Source of the DNA: Ricinus communis
Lineage: Eukaryota > Streptophyta > Magnoliopsida > Malpighiales > Euphorbiaceae
Direction: 5' to 3'
Assembly: GCF_019578655.1 (NCBI RefSeq)
Contig: NC_063259.1
Coordinates: 13,730,489 to 13,794,488 of the forward strand
Length of the DNA stretch: 64,000 nucleotides
Shown: positions 34,761-45,890 of the stretch, in pieces
Layout: each line of letters begins with the position of its first letter
Position numbering within the stretch: the first letter of the stretch is position 1
The notes under the pieces: model-generated
The model's database searches: none
The model's input: only the letters and a program-made list of their open reading frames with translations
What the model was told of the DNA's origin: nothing
Made by a program: the position numbers and the translations under genes

Positions 34761-34901
34761 GCATTGGAGGGTCTCACCTAACCCTAGGGCAGCCACCACT
34801 TATGCTTAGAAAAGGAGGCAGCCGCACATTAAAAGTCTTTTAGGGTTTGATTCTTTATTGCTTATCTCTTAGTCCTTTTTAGGGTTAGAATCATTTCAAG
34901 A

Positions 34902-34915
34902 CTCTATAAATAGAG
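34902..34915 (+). promoter_or_regulatory. D 5' LTR TATA palindrome
   Basis: CTCTATAAATAGAG, identical to the A1 LTR (5309). It should direct Pol II transcription starting a few dozen bases downstream. Confidence 0.65.
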
Positions 34916-35328
34916 CTATGTATTTCGGCTAAAGCACATAAGATCAATATACATTTCTGAATGAAGTTTTATTTGAGTTGTTAACTCTTATTCCTTAAGG
35001 TGTTCCTTATTGAATTTCTTGAAATTAAATTAACTTGTTTGATTTAGTTTCACATCTACATGTTTGATCAATCAATTAACTTTTTATTAGTTTCTTGAGT
35101 TGTTTGAACATTCTTCATCTATTTATAACTAAAGGGCTTAGTAGTTCTATTGCTAAGTTTGTTAGTTCCATAATCAATTGCAAACTTTCAAGTTAGATTT
35201 TGGGGCGACAAATTTGAACTTATTGGTAAGGGTGCTTCCTCTTAAAGAGGGAGAGCGTTTATCAGTTTGATTTTCTCACCATTACTTATCTTGGTGTTTG
35301 AACGTATCTGGCTCGAGTTCGTATCATT

Positions 35329-35341
35329 TGGTATCAGAGCC
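35329..35341 (+). other. D primer-binding site
   Basis: TGGTATCAGAGCC starts two bases after the LTR end. It is complementary to initiator Met tRNA. Confidence 0.9.
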
Positions 35342-35850
35342 AAACTTGTAAGTTAGTTTACCTTTTTTTCAATTAAGAGTCTGTCTTATATTTCATCTCA
35401 ATTTCTGTTCGTATCATCATAAATAAATAAAAGAATATACTATTTTCATTGCTGCCTGCATACCAAGGCAGATTTCTTTTTTTTAAAAAAGAAAGGAACG
35501 AAAAACTAACCCTAACCATTGGTGTTAGGAAGTTCTTGAAGAATTGATTCTTGATTGATTCATTCTGCAATTCTTTTAATTGATTGGAGCTGTTCGTCAT
35601 TCTTAAAATTCTGATTTAGGTAATTTTGTTTGTTTTCTCCTAAAAAGCTTTTCTTTTGGGTTAATTGAGTCTTGTTCGGTTACTAGAACAATTTGATTTA
35701 ATTTCTATAAGGAATTCATTTCGTTGTGAGTGAAACACGTGAGGGAGTGATCTTTTCTTGTTTTGCCTTTGACTATAAGAAGCCTCTAGAGTATAACACT
35801 TGGTCACATTCTTTCTTTTTTGTCTTGTTTCCTAGTCTTTTGGTTTAACC
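35342..35850 (+). other. D leader
   Basis: About 510 bp between PBS and gag, AT-rich, with no coding frame I can support. GAAACACGTGAGGGAG at 35732-35747 is shared with the A, C and C' leaders. Confidence 0.7.
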
Positions 35851-36816
35851 ATGTCATCTGAACCATCATTGCCTTTGGAAAATCTAGCTTATACATTGAG
35901 AGATGTAGTAGAACATATGACAAAACAATTTCAAAAACAAGATGACAAATTAAGTAGGTTATTAAATGATATGCCTAAAACGTCTAAAGGGGGTGGTTCT
36001 GATAATGACCAAGAAAGTGAGTTTAAAGGGTCTAGACATAATCTCCAACCCTAAATTGACATTAATTTGGGTAGCATTAAGATGAAAATACCATCTTTTC
36101 ATGGTAAGAGTGACCCTGAAGTTTATTTGGAGTGGGAAAAGAAGGTTGAAAGGGTTTTTGAATGTCATAACTATAGTGAGTCTAAAAAGGTTATACTTGA
36201 TGTTGAATTTTGTGATTATGCTGCCATTTGGTGGGATCAATTGGTGAGTGGTCGTAAGCGTTATGGGGAACACGAAGTTGGTTCATGGGATGAGGTTAAA
36301 CGCATTATGCGTAAAAGGTTTGTGCCATCGCACTACCAAAGGGATTTGTACAACAAGTTACAAAATTTAGTACAAGGTAGTAAGAGAGTTGAGGAGTATT
36401 GGCAATCTATGGAGATAGCTATGATTAGAGCCAATATAGATGAGGATAGGGAAGCCACAATGGCAAGATTTCTGCATGGATTGAATCGTGATATTGCTAA
36501 CATAATTGAATTGCAGCATTATATAGAGATGGAGGACATGTTGCACATGGCCATAAAGGTGGAAAAGCAATTAAAAACCAAGAGCAGAAGTGGTACCCCT
36601 AGCTCAAAATGGAGTAACGCATGGAAAGGGAGCAACCAGCCCCCTAACAAGGGTCATGAGGCATCAAAGGACATCAAGCCAGCCCCTAAATTTAATGTTA
36701 ACACTAAACCAACGACGCAAAGTGACCTCAAATCAAAGAAAGTGCAATGCTTCAAGTGTTTGGGGTATGGGCATATATCTTCCCAATGTCCAAACAAGCG
36801 AAACATGGCAATTTGA
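35851..36816 (+). pseudogene. gag: D gag
   Basis: The ATG at 35851 opens MSSEPSLPLENLAYTLRD. One frame runs through the capsid-like block (NLGSIKMKIPSFHGKSD, AAIWWDQLVSGRKR) and a CCHC knuckle (C-F-K-C-L-G-Y-G-H-I-S-S-Q-C, about 36748-36790). It is interrupted by TAA at 36052-36054 and TGA at 36814-36816. The TGA stands before GGEVVFES, where A1 has K-G-G-E, so a single base change is likely. The frame continues into protease, so gag and pol were one polyprotein. Confidence 0.9.
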
Positions 36817-39800
36817 GGTGGTGAAGTGGTCTTTGAGAGTGATGAAGAATCCGAACCAGGTGAGGAGGATTACCTAGACATGCCTGAGTTGGAAGATTGT
36901 GATGATGTGCAATTGGGTGGGGATAGTAATGTACTTATAACTTTTAGAGCTCTTAATTTACAACCTATTGATGATGATGCTCAAAGGGAAAACATATTCC
37001 ATACTACATGTAAAGTACAAAACCATGATGCTAATTGTAGTTTAATCATTGATGGGGCTAGTTGTACTAATGTAGCCAGTGCTATGATGGTTGATAAACT
37101 TAGACTTCCGACTATTAAGCATCCTAAGCCATACACCTTGCAATGGCTTAATGATCAAAGTGGGATCAGAGTTACTAAGCAAGTACGAATTGCATTTAGT
37201 GGAAAGATGTATAATGATGAGGTATTATGTGATGTTGTTCCCATGCAAGCATGTGATATGTTGCTAGGTAGACCATGGTTATATGATAGATCTGTAATTC
37301 ATAATGGTCGAACCAATGCATATTCTCTTATAATGGATGGAAAACCGTATATTTTGGCACCACTAAGTCCTAAAGAAGTTTGTGAATTACAAAAAGTTGT
37401 AAAGGACCAAATGGAAGCATATGAGAAAGAAAAAAGAAAGTGTGAGAGTGCATATGAAAAAGAAAAGGTACACAAGCAAAAGGGAAGTTGTGTGGAAAAT
37501 AATGAGGGGCGAGAGCAACGAGTGGTAAAAGGAGAGTTTAGCGAGGGTTTCCGCAAGAATGTGAGCAAAAGAACGAGTAAGGCGCAAGAAAAAGGGTAGG
37601 CAAGTGAGAAAAAAGTGAGTTTCTTAGTTAGAGAGCGAGACATGAGAAAGGCTTTGAGTGAAAATAGGCAAGTACTTGTACTTATGTACAAAGAGACTTT
37701 ATTTAACACTAATAATATTAACTCTTCTCTTCCGTGTGTTTGTAAGTGTTTTGCAGGAATATGATGATGTGTTTCCCGAGGAGTTACCTAGTGGGTTGCC
37801 ACCACTAAGGGGGATAGAGCACCAAATTGACTTTGTGCCGGGGTCATCCATTCCAAATAGACCAGCCTATAGAGTCAATCCCGAGGAGACCAAAGAGCTG
37901 CAATGCCAAGTTGAGGAACTACTAAGTAAAGGTTATGTTAGAGAAAGTCTTAGCCCATGTGCTGTTCCTGTTTTGTTAGTCCCTAAGAAAGATGGGTCTT
38001 GGCGTATGTGTGTTGATTGTCGTGCAATTAACAAGATTACCATTAAATATCGTCATCCTATTCCTAGGTTAGATGATATGTTAGATGAATTGCATGGAAG
38101 TGTTATCTTTACTAAAATTGATTTGAGAAGTGGTTATCACCAAATTAGAATGAATATAGGTGATGAGTGGAAAACAACATTCAAAACTAAATTTGGTTTG
38201 TATGAGTGGTTGGTCATGCCTTTTGGCTTAACTAACGCACCAAGTACTTTTATGAGACTAATGAACCATGTTTTGTGTGCGTATATTGGTAAATTTGTGG
38301 TAGTATACTTTGATGATATTCTGATTTATAGTAAGAGCTTTAGTGAGCATGTGGAACATGTTCGGATGGTGTTGATGGTTTTGCATGAGAATTCTTTATA
38401 TGCTAACCTTGCTAAGTGTGATTTTTGCACAAACAAACTTGTGTTTCTTGGTTTTGTTGTTAGTGAAAATGGAATTCAGGTCGATGAAGATAAGGTAAAA
38501 GCAATTAAGGAGTGGCCAACACCAAAGAGTGTTAGTGATGTGAGGAGCTTTCATAGGCTTGCAAGCTTCTATAGGAGGTTTGTCAAGGACTTCAGTACCC
38601 TTGCCGCACCACTTAACGAGCTTGTAAAGAAGAACGTGAAGTTTCATTGGGGAGAACAACAAGAAAACACATTTAATATGCTAAAGGACAAACTTACTTC
38701 ATCTCCCATTCTTTCACTTCCGGATTTTTCCAAAACTTTTGAAATTGATTGTGATGCTTCTAGTGTAGGTATTGGAGCTGTTTTAATGCAAAATGGGAAG
38801 CCAATAGCCTATTTTAGTGAAAAGTTGAATGGAGCTAGCTTGAAGTATCCAACTTATGACAATGAATTGTATGCTCTTGTGCGTGCACTAAATGTTTGGC
38901 AGCATTATTTGCTACCTAAGGAGTTTGTGATTCACACGGATCATGAAGCATTAAAGCACTTGAAGGGACATAACAAGTTGAATAAGCGCCATGCTAAATG
39001 GAGTGAATTCATTGAAGCATTTCCCTATGTCATTAAGTACAAGCAAGGTAAAGAAAATGTAGTTGTCGATGCACTATCTAGAAGGTATGCTTTACTTGCT
39101 TCTCTAGAAACAAAATTGCTTGGTTTTGAGTATATCAAAGACTTGTATGTTGATGACCATGATTTTCGTTCTATTTTTCATGCTTGTGAACATGGTGCTA
39201 TTGATAAATTTTATAGACATGATGGATTTTTGTTCAAAGAAAAGCGTCTATGCATTCCTATGTGTTCTATGCGTGAATTGCTTGTGAGAGAATCACATGA
39301 AGGTGGTTTGATGGAACACTTTGGTGTTCAAAAGACTTTAGATGTTTTGCATGATCATTTCTATTGGCCTAAAATGAAATCTGATGTGAATAGATTATGT
39401 GCTAACTGTATTGTATGCAAGCAAGCTAAGTCTAAATCACAACCTAATGGGTTATACATGCCTTTGCCCATACCTAATTCTCCTTGGATTGACATATCTA
39501 TGGATTTTATGCTTGGATTACCTAGGTCTAAGCATGGGCATGATAGTACTTTTGTTGTGGTGGATAGGTTTTCAAAGATGTCACACTTTATTGCATGTAG
39601 GAAAACCGATGATGCACAACATGTTGCTGAATTGTTCTTTAGAGAAATTGTACGTTTACATGGTATGCCTAGAACTATTGTCAATGATAGGGATACCAAG
39701 TTTTTGAGCTATTTTTGGAAGACCTTATGGGGTAAATTGGGAACTAAATTAGTTTTTTGTACTACATGTCATCATCAAACTGATGGTCAAACTGAGGTAG

Positions 39801-40576
39801 TAAATAAAACTTTGTCACAATTACTTAGGACCATGGTTAAACGAAACTTGAGAACATGGGAAGATTGTTTGCCGCATGTTGAATTTGCATATAATCATAG
39901 TATGCATTCTTCTACTCAATTTTGCCCATTTGAGATTGTTTATGGCTTTATTCCTTTGAGTCCTTTAGATTTGATTGCTTTACCTTTGAGTGAACAAGTG
40001 AATTTAGATGGTGCAAAGAAGGTTAAATTTGTGTTGAAGTTGCATGAGCAAGTGCGTGCAAATTTGGAAAGACGCAATGAACAAATCACCAAACAACGCA
40101 ATAAGGGCCACAAAAGGATGGTATTTTAAGTTGGTGATTAGGTTTGGGTGCACTTCAGGTTGGAAAGGTTTCCCAATCAAAGAAAATCAAAGTTGATGCC
40201 ACATGGGGATGGTCCGTTTGAAGTAATAGAGCGCATCAACAATAATGCATACAAAGTTGACTTACCTGGTGAGTATAATGTTAGTGCTACTTTTAATGTT
40301 GCTGATTTGTCTCCTTTTGATTCTGATGAAGGCATTGATTCGAGGTCGAATCCTTTCAAAGAGGGGGGGAATGATGCAACCAAGGATGCATCTAAGTCAA
40401 CTAGCATGGATCCACTAGCCTATGGAGGACCAATGACACGAGCAAGGAGTAAAAAGTTCAAGCAAACCTTAAATTCTTACTTGGAGCATGTTTTGAAGAT
40501 GGCTAATGATGGTGCTTTTAATGAAGATAACAACGCCTTGAAGATAGTGACATTAATTGCTATTAATGAAGCTTAA
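36817..40576 (+). pseudogene. pol: D protease-RT-RNase H-integrase with CR-like tail
   Basis: Protease: I-I-D-G-A-S-C-T-N with its Asp at 37051-37053. A basic K/E-rich linker precedes TAG at 37597-37599 and a +1 shift near 37735. Then about 795 uninterrupted codons: RT ([16 protein letters not shown] at 38306-38317), RNase H ([16 protein letters not shown]) and integrase (finger near 39295-39420, Asp at 39503-39505, NDRDTKF near 39685, Glu at 39794-39796). Stops TAA 40127-40129 and TAG 40139-40141 replace E and W of the usual EPGDWVW. The tail GGPMTRARSKKFKQTLNSYL lies inside the 3' LTR and ends at 40576. Confidence 0.9.
40358..40371 (+). other. D polypurine tract
   Basis: AAAGAGGGGGGGAA directly precedes the 3' LTR start. 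Confidence 0.85.
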
Positions 40577-41246
40577 ACTTCTAGTCATGGAACAAGGTCA
40601 AGGTCAAAGATCAAAGATCAAAATCAACAAGTTTCCCTCTGGTTTCTAGAAGCATTGGGCCGCACATTAGGGTTTCTAGAAGCGTTGGAGGTCTCACCTA
40701 ACCCTAGGGCAGCCACCACTTATGCTTAGAGAAGGAGGCAACCGCACATTAGAAGTCTTTTAGGGTTTGATTCTTTATTGCTTATCTCTTAGTTCTTTTT
40801 AGGGTTAGAATCATTTCAAGACTCTATAAATAGAGCTATGTATTTCGGCTAAAGCACATAAGATTAATATACATTTCTGAATGAAGTTTTACTTGAGTTG
40901 TTAACTCTTATTCCTTAAGGTGTTCCTTATTGAATTTCTTGAGATTAAATTAACTTGTTTGATTTAGTTTCACAACTACATGTTTGATCAATCAGTTTAC
41001 TTTCTATTAGTTTCTTGAGTTGTTTGAACATTCTTTATCTATTTATAACTAAAAGGCTTAGTAGTTCTATTGCTAAGTTTGTTAGTTCCATAATCAATTG
41101 TAAAATTTCAAGTTAGATTTTGGGCCGACAAATTTGAACTTATTGGTAAGGGTGCTTCCTCTTAAATAGGGAGAGCGTTTATCAGTTTGATTTTCTCACC
41201 ATTACTTATCATGGTGTTTCAACGTATCCGATTTTAGTTCGTATCA
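40372..41246 (+). repeat. D 3' LTR
   Basis: 875 bp, TGATGCAACC to TTCGTATCA, with the TATA palindrome at 40822-40835. The first 205 bp encode the polyprotein C-terminus. Satellite resumes at 41247. Confidence 0.95.
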
Positions 41247-43730
41247 ATAAGCACGAGTGTCGAGTGAAAGCGTGCGTAAGCGGCGATCATAGGCATAGAT
41301 CCATTGCTTGGACAAATGCAAGGAAATTAAATTAGTTGATCGAGTATTGATATCATTCTCGAATGAAATGGGATCAGTTGATCGAGCATTGATATCATTC
41401 TCGAATGATCTCGGTGGAATCTTTTGGAGGAAGGAGGGAACGACGAGAATCGAGGCATGCCCAAATTCAGGACTTGGACCGTGGAGATCTCCATCATTCC
41501 TTGTTCCTCTCGACATGAGGACTCCTCATGGCACAAGAATTAGCGTAAAGAACCACGACAAGGCAGTTGACAAGCTTGGCTTTGCTTGATCATCAAGCGG
41601 GACGAGACGTAAATCCACACGCGAAAGGGAGAAATCGTGTTGTTTTCGATTAATGCAAGCGTAATACAAGCAGGAGCACGACCATTTTGATTTCTGGGAC
41701 ACACACAATAAAGTAATTTAGGTCGGAGTGTTATTAGGTAGGCCCACACGAATTTCTAGAACTACGACTGACCAGTCAACTCTTCTCCGGTTCTTGATTT
41801 GACTTTAGTTTATTCATTTTACTTTATTTATTAATTCGTATTTAGCTTCTAGTTTCTTTTTCTTATGGAATGAGGGATCTCGCACCATAAAAACTGCATG
41901 CAATCAAATACTTGAGGCTAATGAGCATACTATTTCAGTTTTCTACCTTGTGGGAAATCAAGTTATGGGTTCTTTCAAGAGGTTTGCGACTAATCACGAG
42001 TCGCCCTCGCTAACGTAGACCTATCGCTCCCATCCTTCCTTTCTTTTATGTTCTTTGTCTACCCTAGTGTCTAAATCGATCCGATTTGATCCTTACGCCC
42101 AGCCGTACGGAGAAGAATGAAGAACTTGCAATTTCTTTCCTTTCTTTTGTGCCTCTCTTTCTAATCTCTGTTTAGTATTATGGTTTGGTCCTATTTGGGG
42201 AGCATAAGCATGAGTGTCGAGTGAAAGTGCGCGTAAGCGGCGAGCATAGGCACACATCCATTGCTTGGACAAATGCAAGGAAATTAAATTAGTTGATCGA
42301 GTATTGATATCATTCTCGAATGGAATGGGATCAGTCGATCGAGCATTGATATCATTCTCGAATGATCTCAGTGGAATCTTTTGGAGGAAGGAGGGAACGA
42401 CAAGAATCGAGGCACACCCAAATTCAGGACTTGGACCATGGAGATCACCATCATTCCTTGTTCCTCTTGACACGAGGACTCCTCATGGCACAAGGATTAG
42501 CGTAAAGAACCATGACAAGGGAGTTGACAAGCTTGGCTGGTGGCGTTGATGCTTTGCTTGATCATCAAGCAGGACAAGACGTAAATCCACACGTGAAAGG
42601 GAGAAATCATGTTATTTTCGATTAATCCAAGCGTAATACAAGCAGGAGTGCAACCGTTTTGATTTCTGGGACGAGTACAATAAAGTAATTTAGGTTAGAG
42701 TGTTATTAGGTAGGCCCACACGAATTTCTAGGACTACGGCTGACCAGTCAACTCTTCTCCGGTTCTTGATTTGAGTTTAGTTTATTCATCTTTATTTATT
42801 TATTAATTCGTATTTAGCTTCTAGTTTCTTTTTCTTATGGAGTGAGGGATCTAGCACCATAAAAACCGCATGCAATCGAATACTTGAGGCTAATGAGCAT
42901 ACAATTTCAGTTTTCTACCTTGTGGGAAATCAAGTTATGGGTTCTTTCAAGAGGTTTGCGAGCTAATCACGTGTCGCCCTCGCTAACGTAGACTTATCGC
43001 TCGCGTCCTTCCTTTCTTTTGTGTTCTTTGTGTACCCTAGTGTCTAAATCGATCCGATTTGATCCTTATGCCCAGCCGTACGGAGAAGAAGAAAGAACTT
43101 GCGATTTCTTTCCTTTCTTTTGTGCCTCTCTTTATAATCTCTTTTTAGTATTATGGTTTGGTCCTATTTGGGGAGCATAAGCACGAGTGTCGAGTGAAAG
43201 TGTGCGTAAGCGGCGAGCATAGGCACAGATCCATTGCTTAGACAAATGCAAGGAAATTAAATTAGTTAATCGAGTATTGATATCGTTCTCGAATGAAATA
43301 GGATCTCTTGATCGAGCATTGATATCATTCTCGAATGATCTCGGTGGAATCTTTTGGAGGAAGGAGGGAACGGCGAGAATTGAGGCACGCCCAAATTCAG
43401 GACTTGGACCATGGAGATCTCCATCATTCCTTTTTCCTCTCGACATGAGGAGTCCTCATGGCACAAGGATTAGCGTAAAGAACCATGACAAGGTAGTTGA
43501 CAACCTTGGCGGATGGCGTTGTTGTTTTGCTTGATCATCAAGCGGGACGAGATGTAAATCCACGCGCGAAAGGGAGAAATCGTGTTGTGTTTTATTAATC
43601 CAAGCGTAATACAAGCAGGAGTGCGACCGTTTTAATTTCTAGGACGCATACAATGAAGTAATTTCGGTCGGAGTGTTATTAGGTAGGCCTACACGAATTT
43701 CTAAGACTACGGCTGACCAGTCGACTCTTC
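41247..43730 (+). repeat. Satellite block 4
   Basis: Monomer starts at 41304, 42261 and 43234. The first spacing is 957 bp because a 16-bp stretch is missing near 41580; the second is 973. The block ends at phase 496 (CGACTCTTC), where B3 begins. Confidence 0.9.
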
Positions 43731-44510
43731 TGATCCAAAGTCAAGCAACATTACGCATGAGCCGGCTACTCTAGTCTTAGAAACTCTTGGGTTTTCTCCA
43801 TTTACTCATAAGCCCAAATTTTTTACTTGTCTTACTTGGGAGTTTACCTAAGCCCATGAAGCATGTGGTATGCAGCAAGAAAGGAGGAGACACATGAAGG
43901 CCAAGTTTTATTATGCTTTGTTGTAGTTTGAATTTTATGCTTTTGTTTTAGTGTGCATTTTAATACTTTTGTTTTAGTTTGTTTGTAACTTATAAATAAA
44001 AGTATTAAGAGTGAGGTGTGTGAATAGGTGGGAAGTTTCTAAAACGTTCAGCCTTGAATGAAAGAATTAAAAGGGCTGATCTAATTAAGGAAACTTTCAC
44101 ATAGTGGGGGCTATGGTGTGTAAACGTTTTCAATGTTGTTTTAAGGCTGTTTAATGCCAACTTTTTGTATTCTTTTCTTATTTGTAAGTTTCTTATATAT
44201 ATAAGTTATGGAATGAGAAAAGGGGACAGTTGATTATCAAAGAAAACGTGTACTCTCTATTTTTTTGAGTTTGTCTCAATCAAAGAGTCTTTCTTGTTAC
44301 TTTGAGTTTGCCTTGAGTGATAAGATTTGTGGTGGAACATTGAGTGAGTCTTATGTTCTTACCTAGTATTCCAATAGTCTTGAGATAGTCTTGGATTGTT
44401 GGTGTAAAATTTCAGTTTGTGAATTCTTGAGTGAAATTAAGGGGTCCTTTCCAATCTAGTCTAAATACCTTTACAAGTTTTCTGTTGTGAGGTGTATTTG
44501 ACTTAGATCA
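43731..44510 (+). repeat. B3 5' LTR
   Basis: TGATCCAAAG to TTAGATCA, 780 bp, with a TATATATATAAG promoter-like stretch at about 44194-44205. The PBS follows at 44513. Confidence 0.95.
44194..44205 (+). promoter_or_regulatory. B3 LTR TATA-like element
   Basis: A TA-alternating stretch TATATATATAAG, present at the same place in all B LTRs. The likely core promoter of the family. Confidence 0.5.
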
Positions 44511-44512
44511 TC

Positions 44513-44524
44513 TGGTATCAGAGC
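44513..44524 (+). other. B3 primer-binding site
   Basis: TGGTATCAGAGC. A second partial copy, TATCAGAGC followed by TTAGGAGAAG, begins about 30 bp downstream, so the PBS-proximal block is duplicated. Confidence 0.85.
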
Positions 44525-44800
44525 TTAGAAGAAGAAAGTATCAGAGCTTAGGAGAAGAAAATTTTCGTGACAATACGAAAAACTGATCAAACCGGAGGGG
44601 CAGAATTGAACTGAAGATTACTCCCTCGTCCGAAAAGCTTTTGAGGAGTTTTCTTTCTTCAAACAGGTTCTTTTCTTGTGAAATTGTTTGAATTTATAAG
44701 CCTTGAGTCTCGAGGTCAATTTTTGTTTCTTTATTGGTTGCTTAAAGATTCGGCAGAATCATCTCTTGTAGTTATAATTAACTAGTAAAATAGTGAAATC

Positions 44801-45890
44801 ATGGCTGGGGAGGAACTTGCTAGAATGTTACAAATCATCACCCAAAAACTTGAGAATATGGAGAAATTTCAAGAGGAGAATGAGGAGTATAAAAAAAGGC
44901 AAGAGGTGAGGATGAATGCCATAGCTGATATGGCTTTACAAGCAACTAGAAAACTGAGTTTCCTTGAAAATGATGATAATAGTGAAACTTCTGGCCCTAG
45001 ACAGAATGATGATGATAGAGGCTAGATTGATCTACCCGTGAAACCGTATTTGAGTATAAAGGCTATAATGATAGGAGGAGGTTTAAACTGGCCATTTTAA
45101 AACTCAAAAGTCTTGCTGCCTTATGGTACGAAAATCTTAAGTCACAAAGAAGAAGGGAAGGGAAAGAGAAACTTGATTCGTGGGAGAGACTAAAGAAAAA
45201 AATGAGAGACAAATGGGTGAATAAAGAATATAAATAAGAGCAGTACCTTAAGCTAACCCATCTTTCACAAGACAACATGAGTGTAGAGGTGTATGTGAAA
45301 GAATTTGAGAAATTGTGTTTGATTTGTTATTTGCATGAGAAAGAAACCTTTAAAATCACAAGATTTATAAAGGGACTTTCTAAGGGAATTGGCAGGAAGG
45401 TGGAGGTTACTCACTACTCTACTTTCAATGATGTTTGCAAATTGGCAATGAAATACGAGATGCAATTGAAGGAAGAAAAGCCTAGGCCATCATTTGGCTT
45501 CAAGAATCCTTCGAGATTTAACTCTTCTTACACTAAGGGGAGTACTTTTCAACACAAACCATCATCCTCTAGTCCAAGTAAGTTTGACAAGGGGAAAGAA
45601 AAGGCTGTAGTTTCTCAAAATGAATATGCTACAAGAAGAAAGTGTTTTAGATGTCATGGAAGGGGGCATATTGCATCCGAATGTCTTAGCAAAAATGTTA
45701 TGACCGCAACTCAATGTGCTTTAATGGATGAGGAAGAGAAACTCTATCACTTCATTGCGGATGAGGATGAATGTGATAACTTTGACGATGAGTATGATGA
45801 GGATATACCACCAGAAAGTGAGAGCAACATGATTGGAGTTGTGAGGAGAATCTTGTATAGTGAGCCTAAGAGTGACTTAAGGCAAAGAAA
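44801..45890 (+). pseudogene. gag: B3 gag, internally deleted
   Basis: The ATG at 44801 opens MAGEELARMLQIITQKLEN. The frame hits TAG at 45023-45025, where about 75 bp present in B2 (the DLPDFDGGHDSES block) are missing. A second stop lies near 45236. It continues from MSVEVYVKEFEKL through a CCHC knuckle (C-F-R-C-H-G-R-G-H-I-A-S-E-C, about 45640-45690) and an acidic tail. No CACGTGAGGGAG motif is in its leader. Confidence 0.9.

Larger units (their letters stand above)
34391..35326 (+). repeat. D 5' LTR
   Basis: 936 bp, TGATGCAACC to TTCGTATCA. It contains three full and one partial copy of a 30-bp unit (GTTTCTAGAAGCATTGGGCC + GCACATTAGG) at 34661-34760, against one full and one partial in the 3' LTR. 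The U3 start is coding (polyprotein tail). Confidence 0.95.
34391..41246 (+). mobile_element. Element D: nearly complete Ty3/Gypsy element, CRM-like
   Basis: 6.86 kb with both LTRs, PBS, gag, protease, RT, RNase H, integrase and polypurine tract. LTRs differ by a few percent by eye plus two extra 30-bp repeats in the 5' copy. No 5-bp target duplication: satellite stops at phase 778 on the left and resumes at phase 916 on the right, losing about 136 bp. This is the best-preserved element here, but it has five stops and one frameshift. Confidence 0.95.

Noticed and set aside
37738..37760. A possible intron (GTAAGT...GCAG) at the D gag-pol frameshift
   Set aside because: The interval is under 20 bp, too short to splice. 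A one-base insertion relative to sister copies explains the shift.
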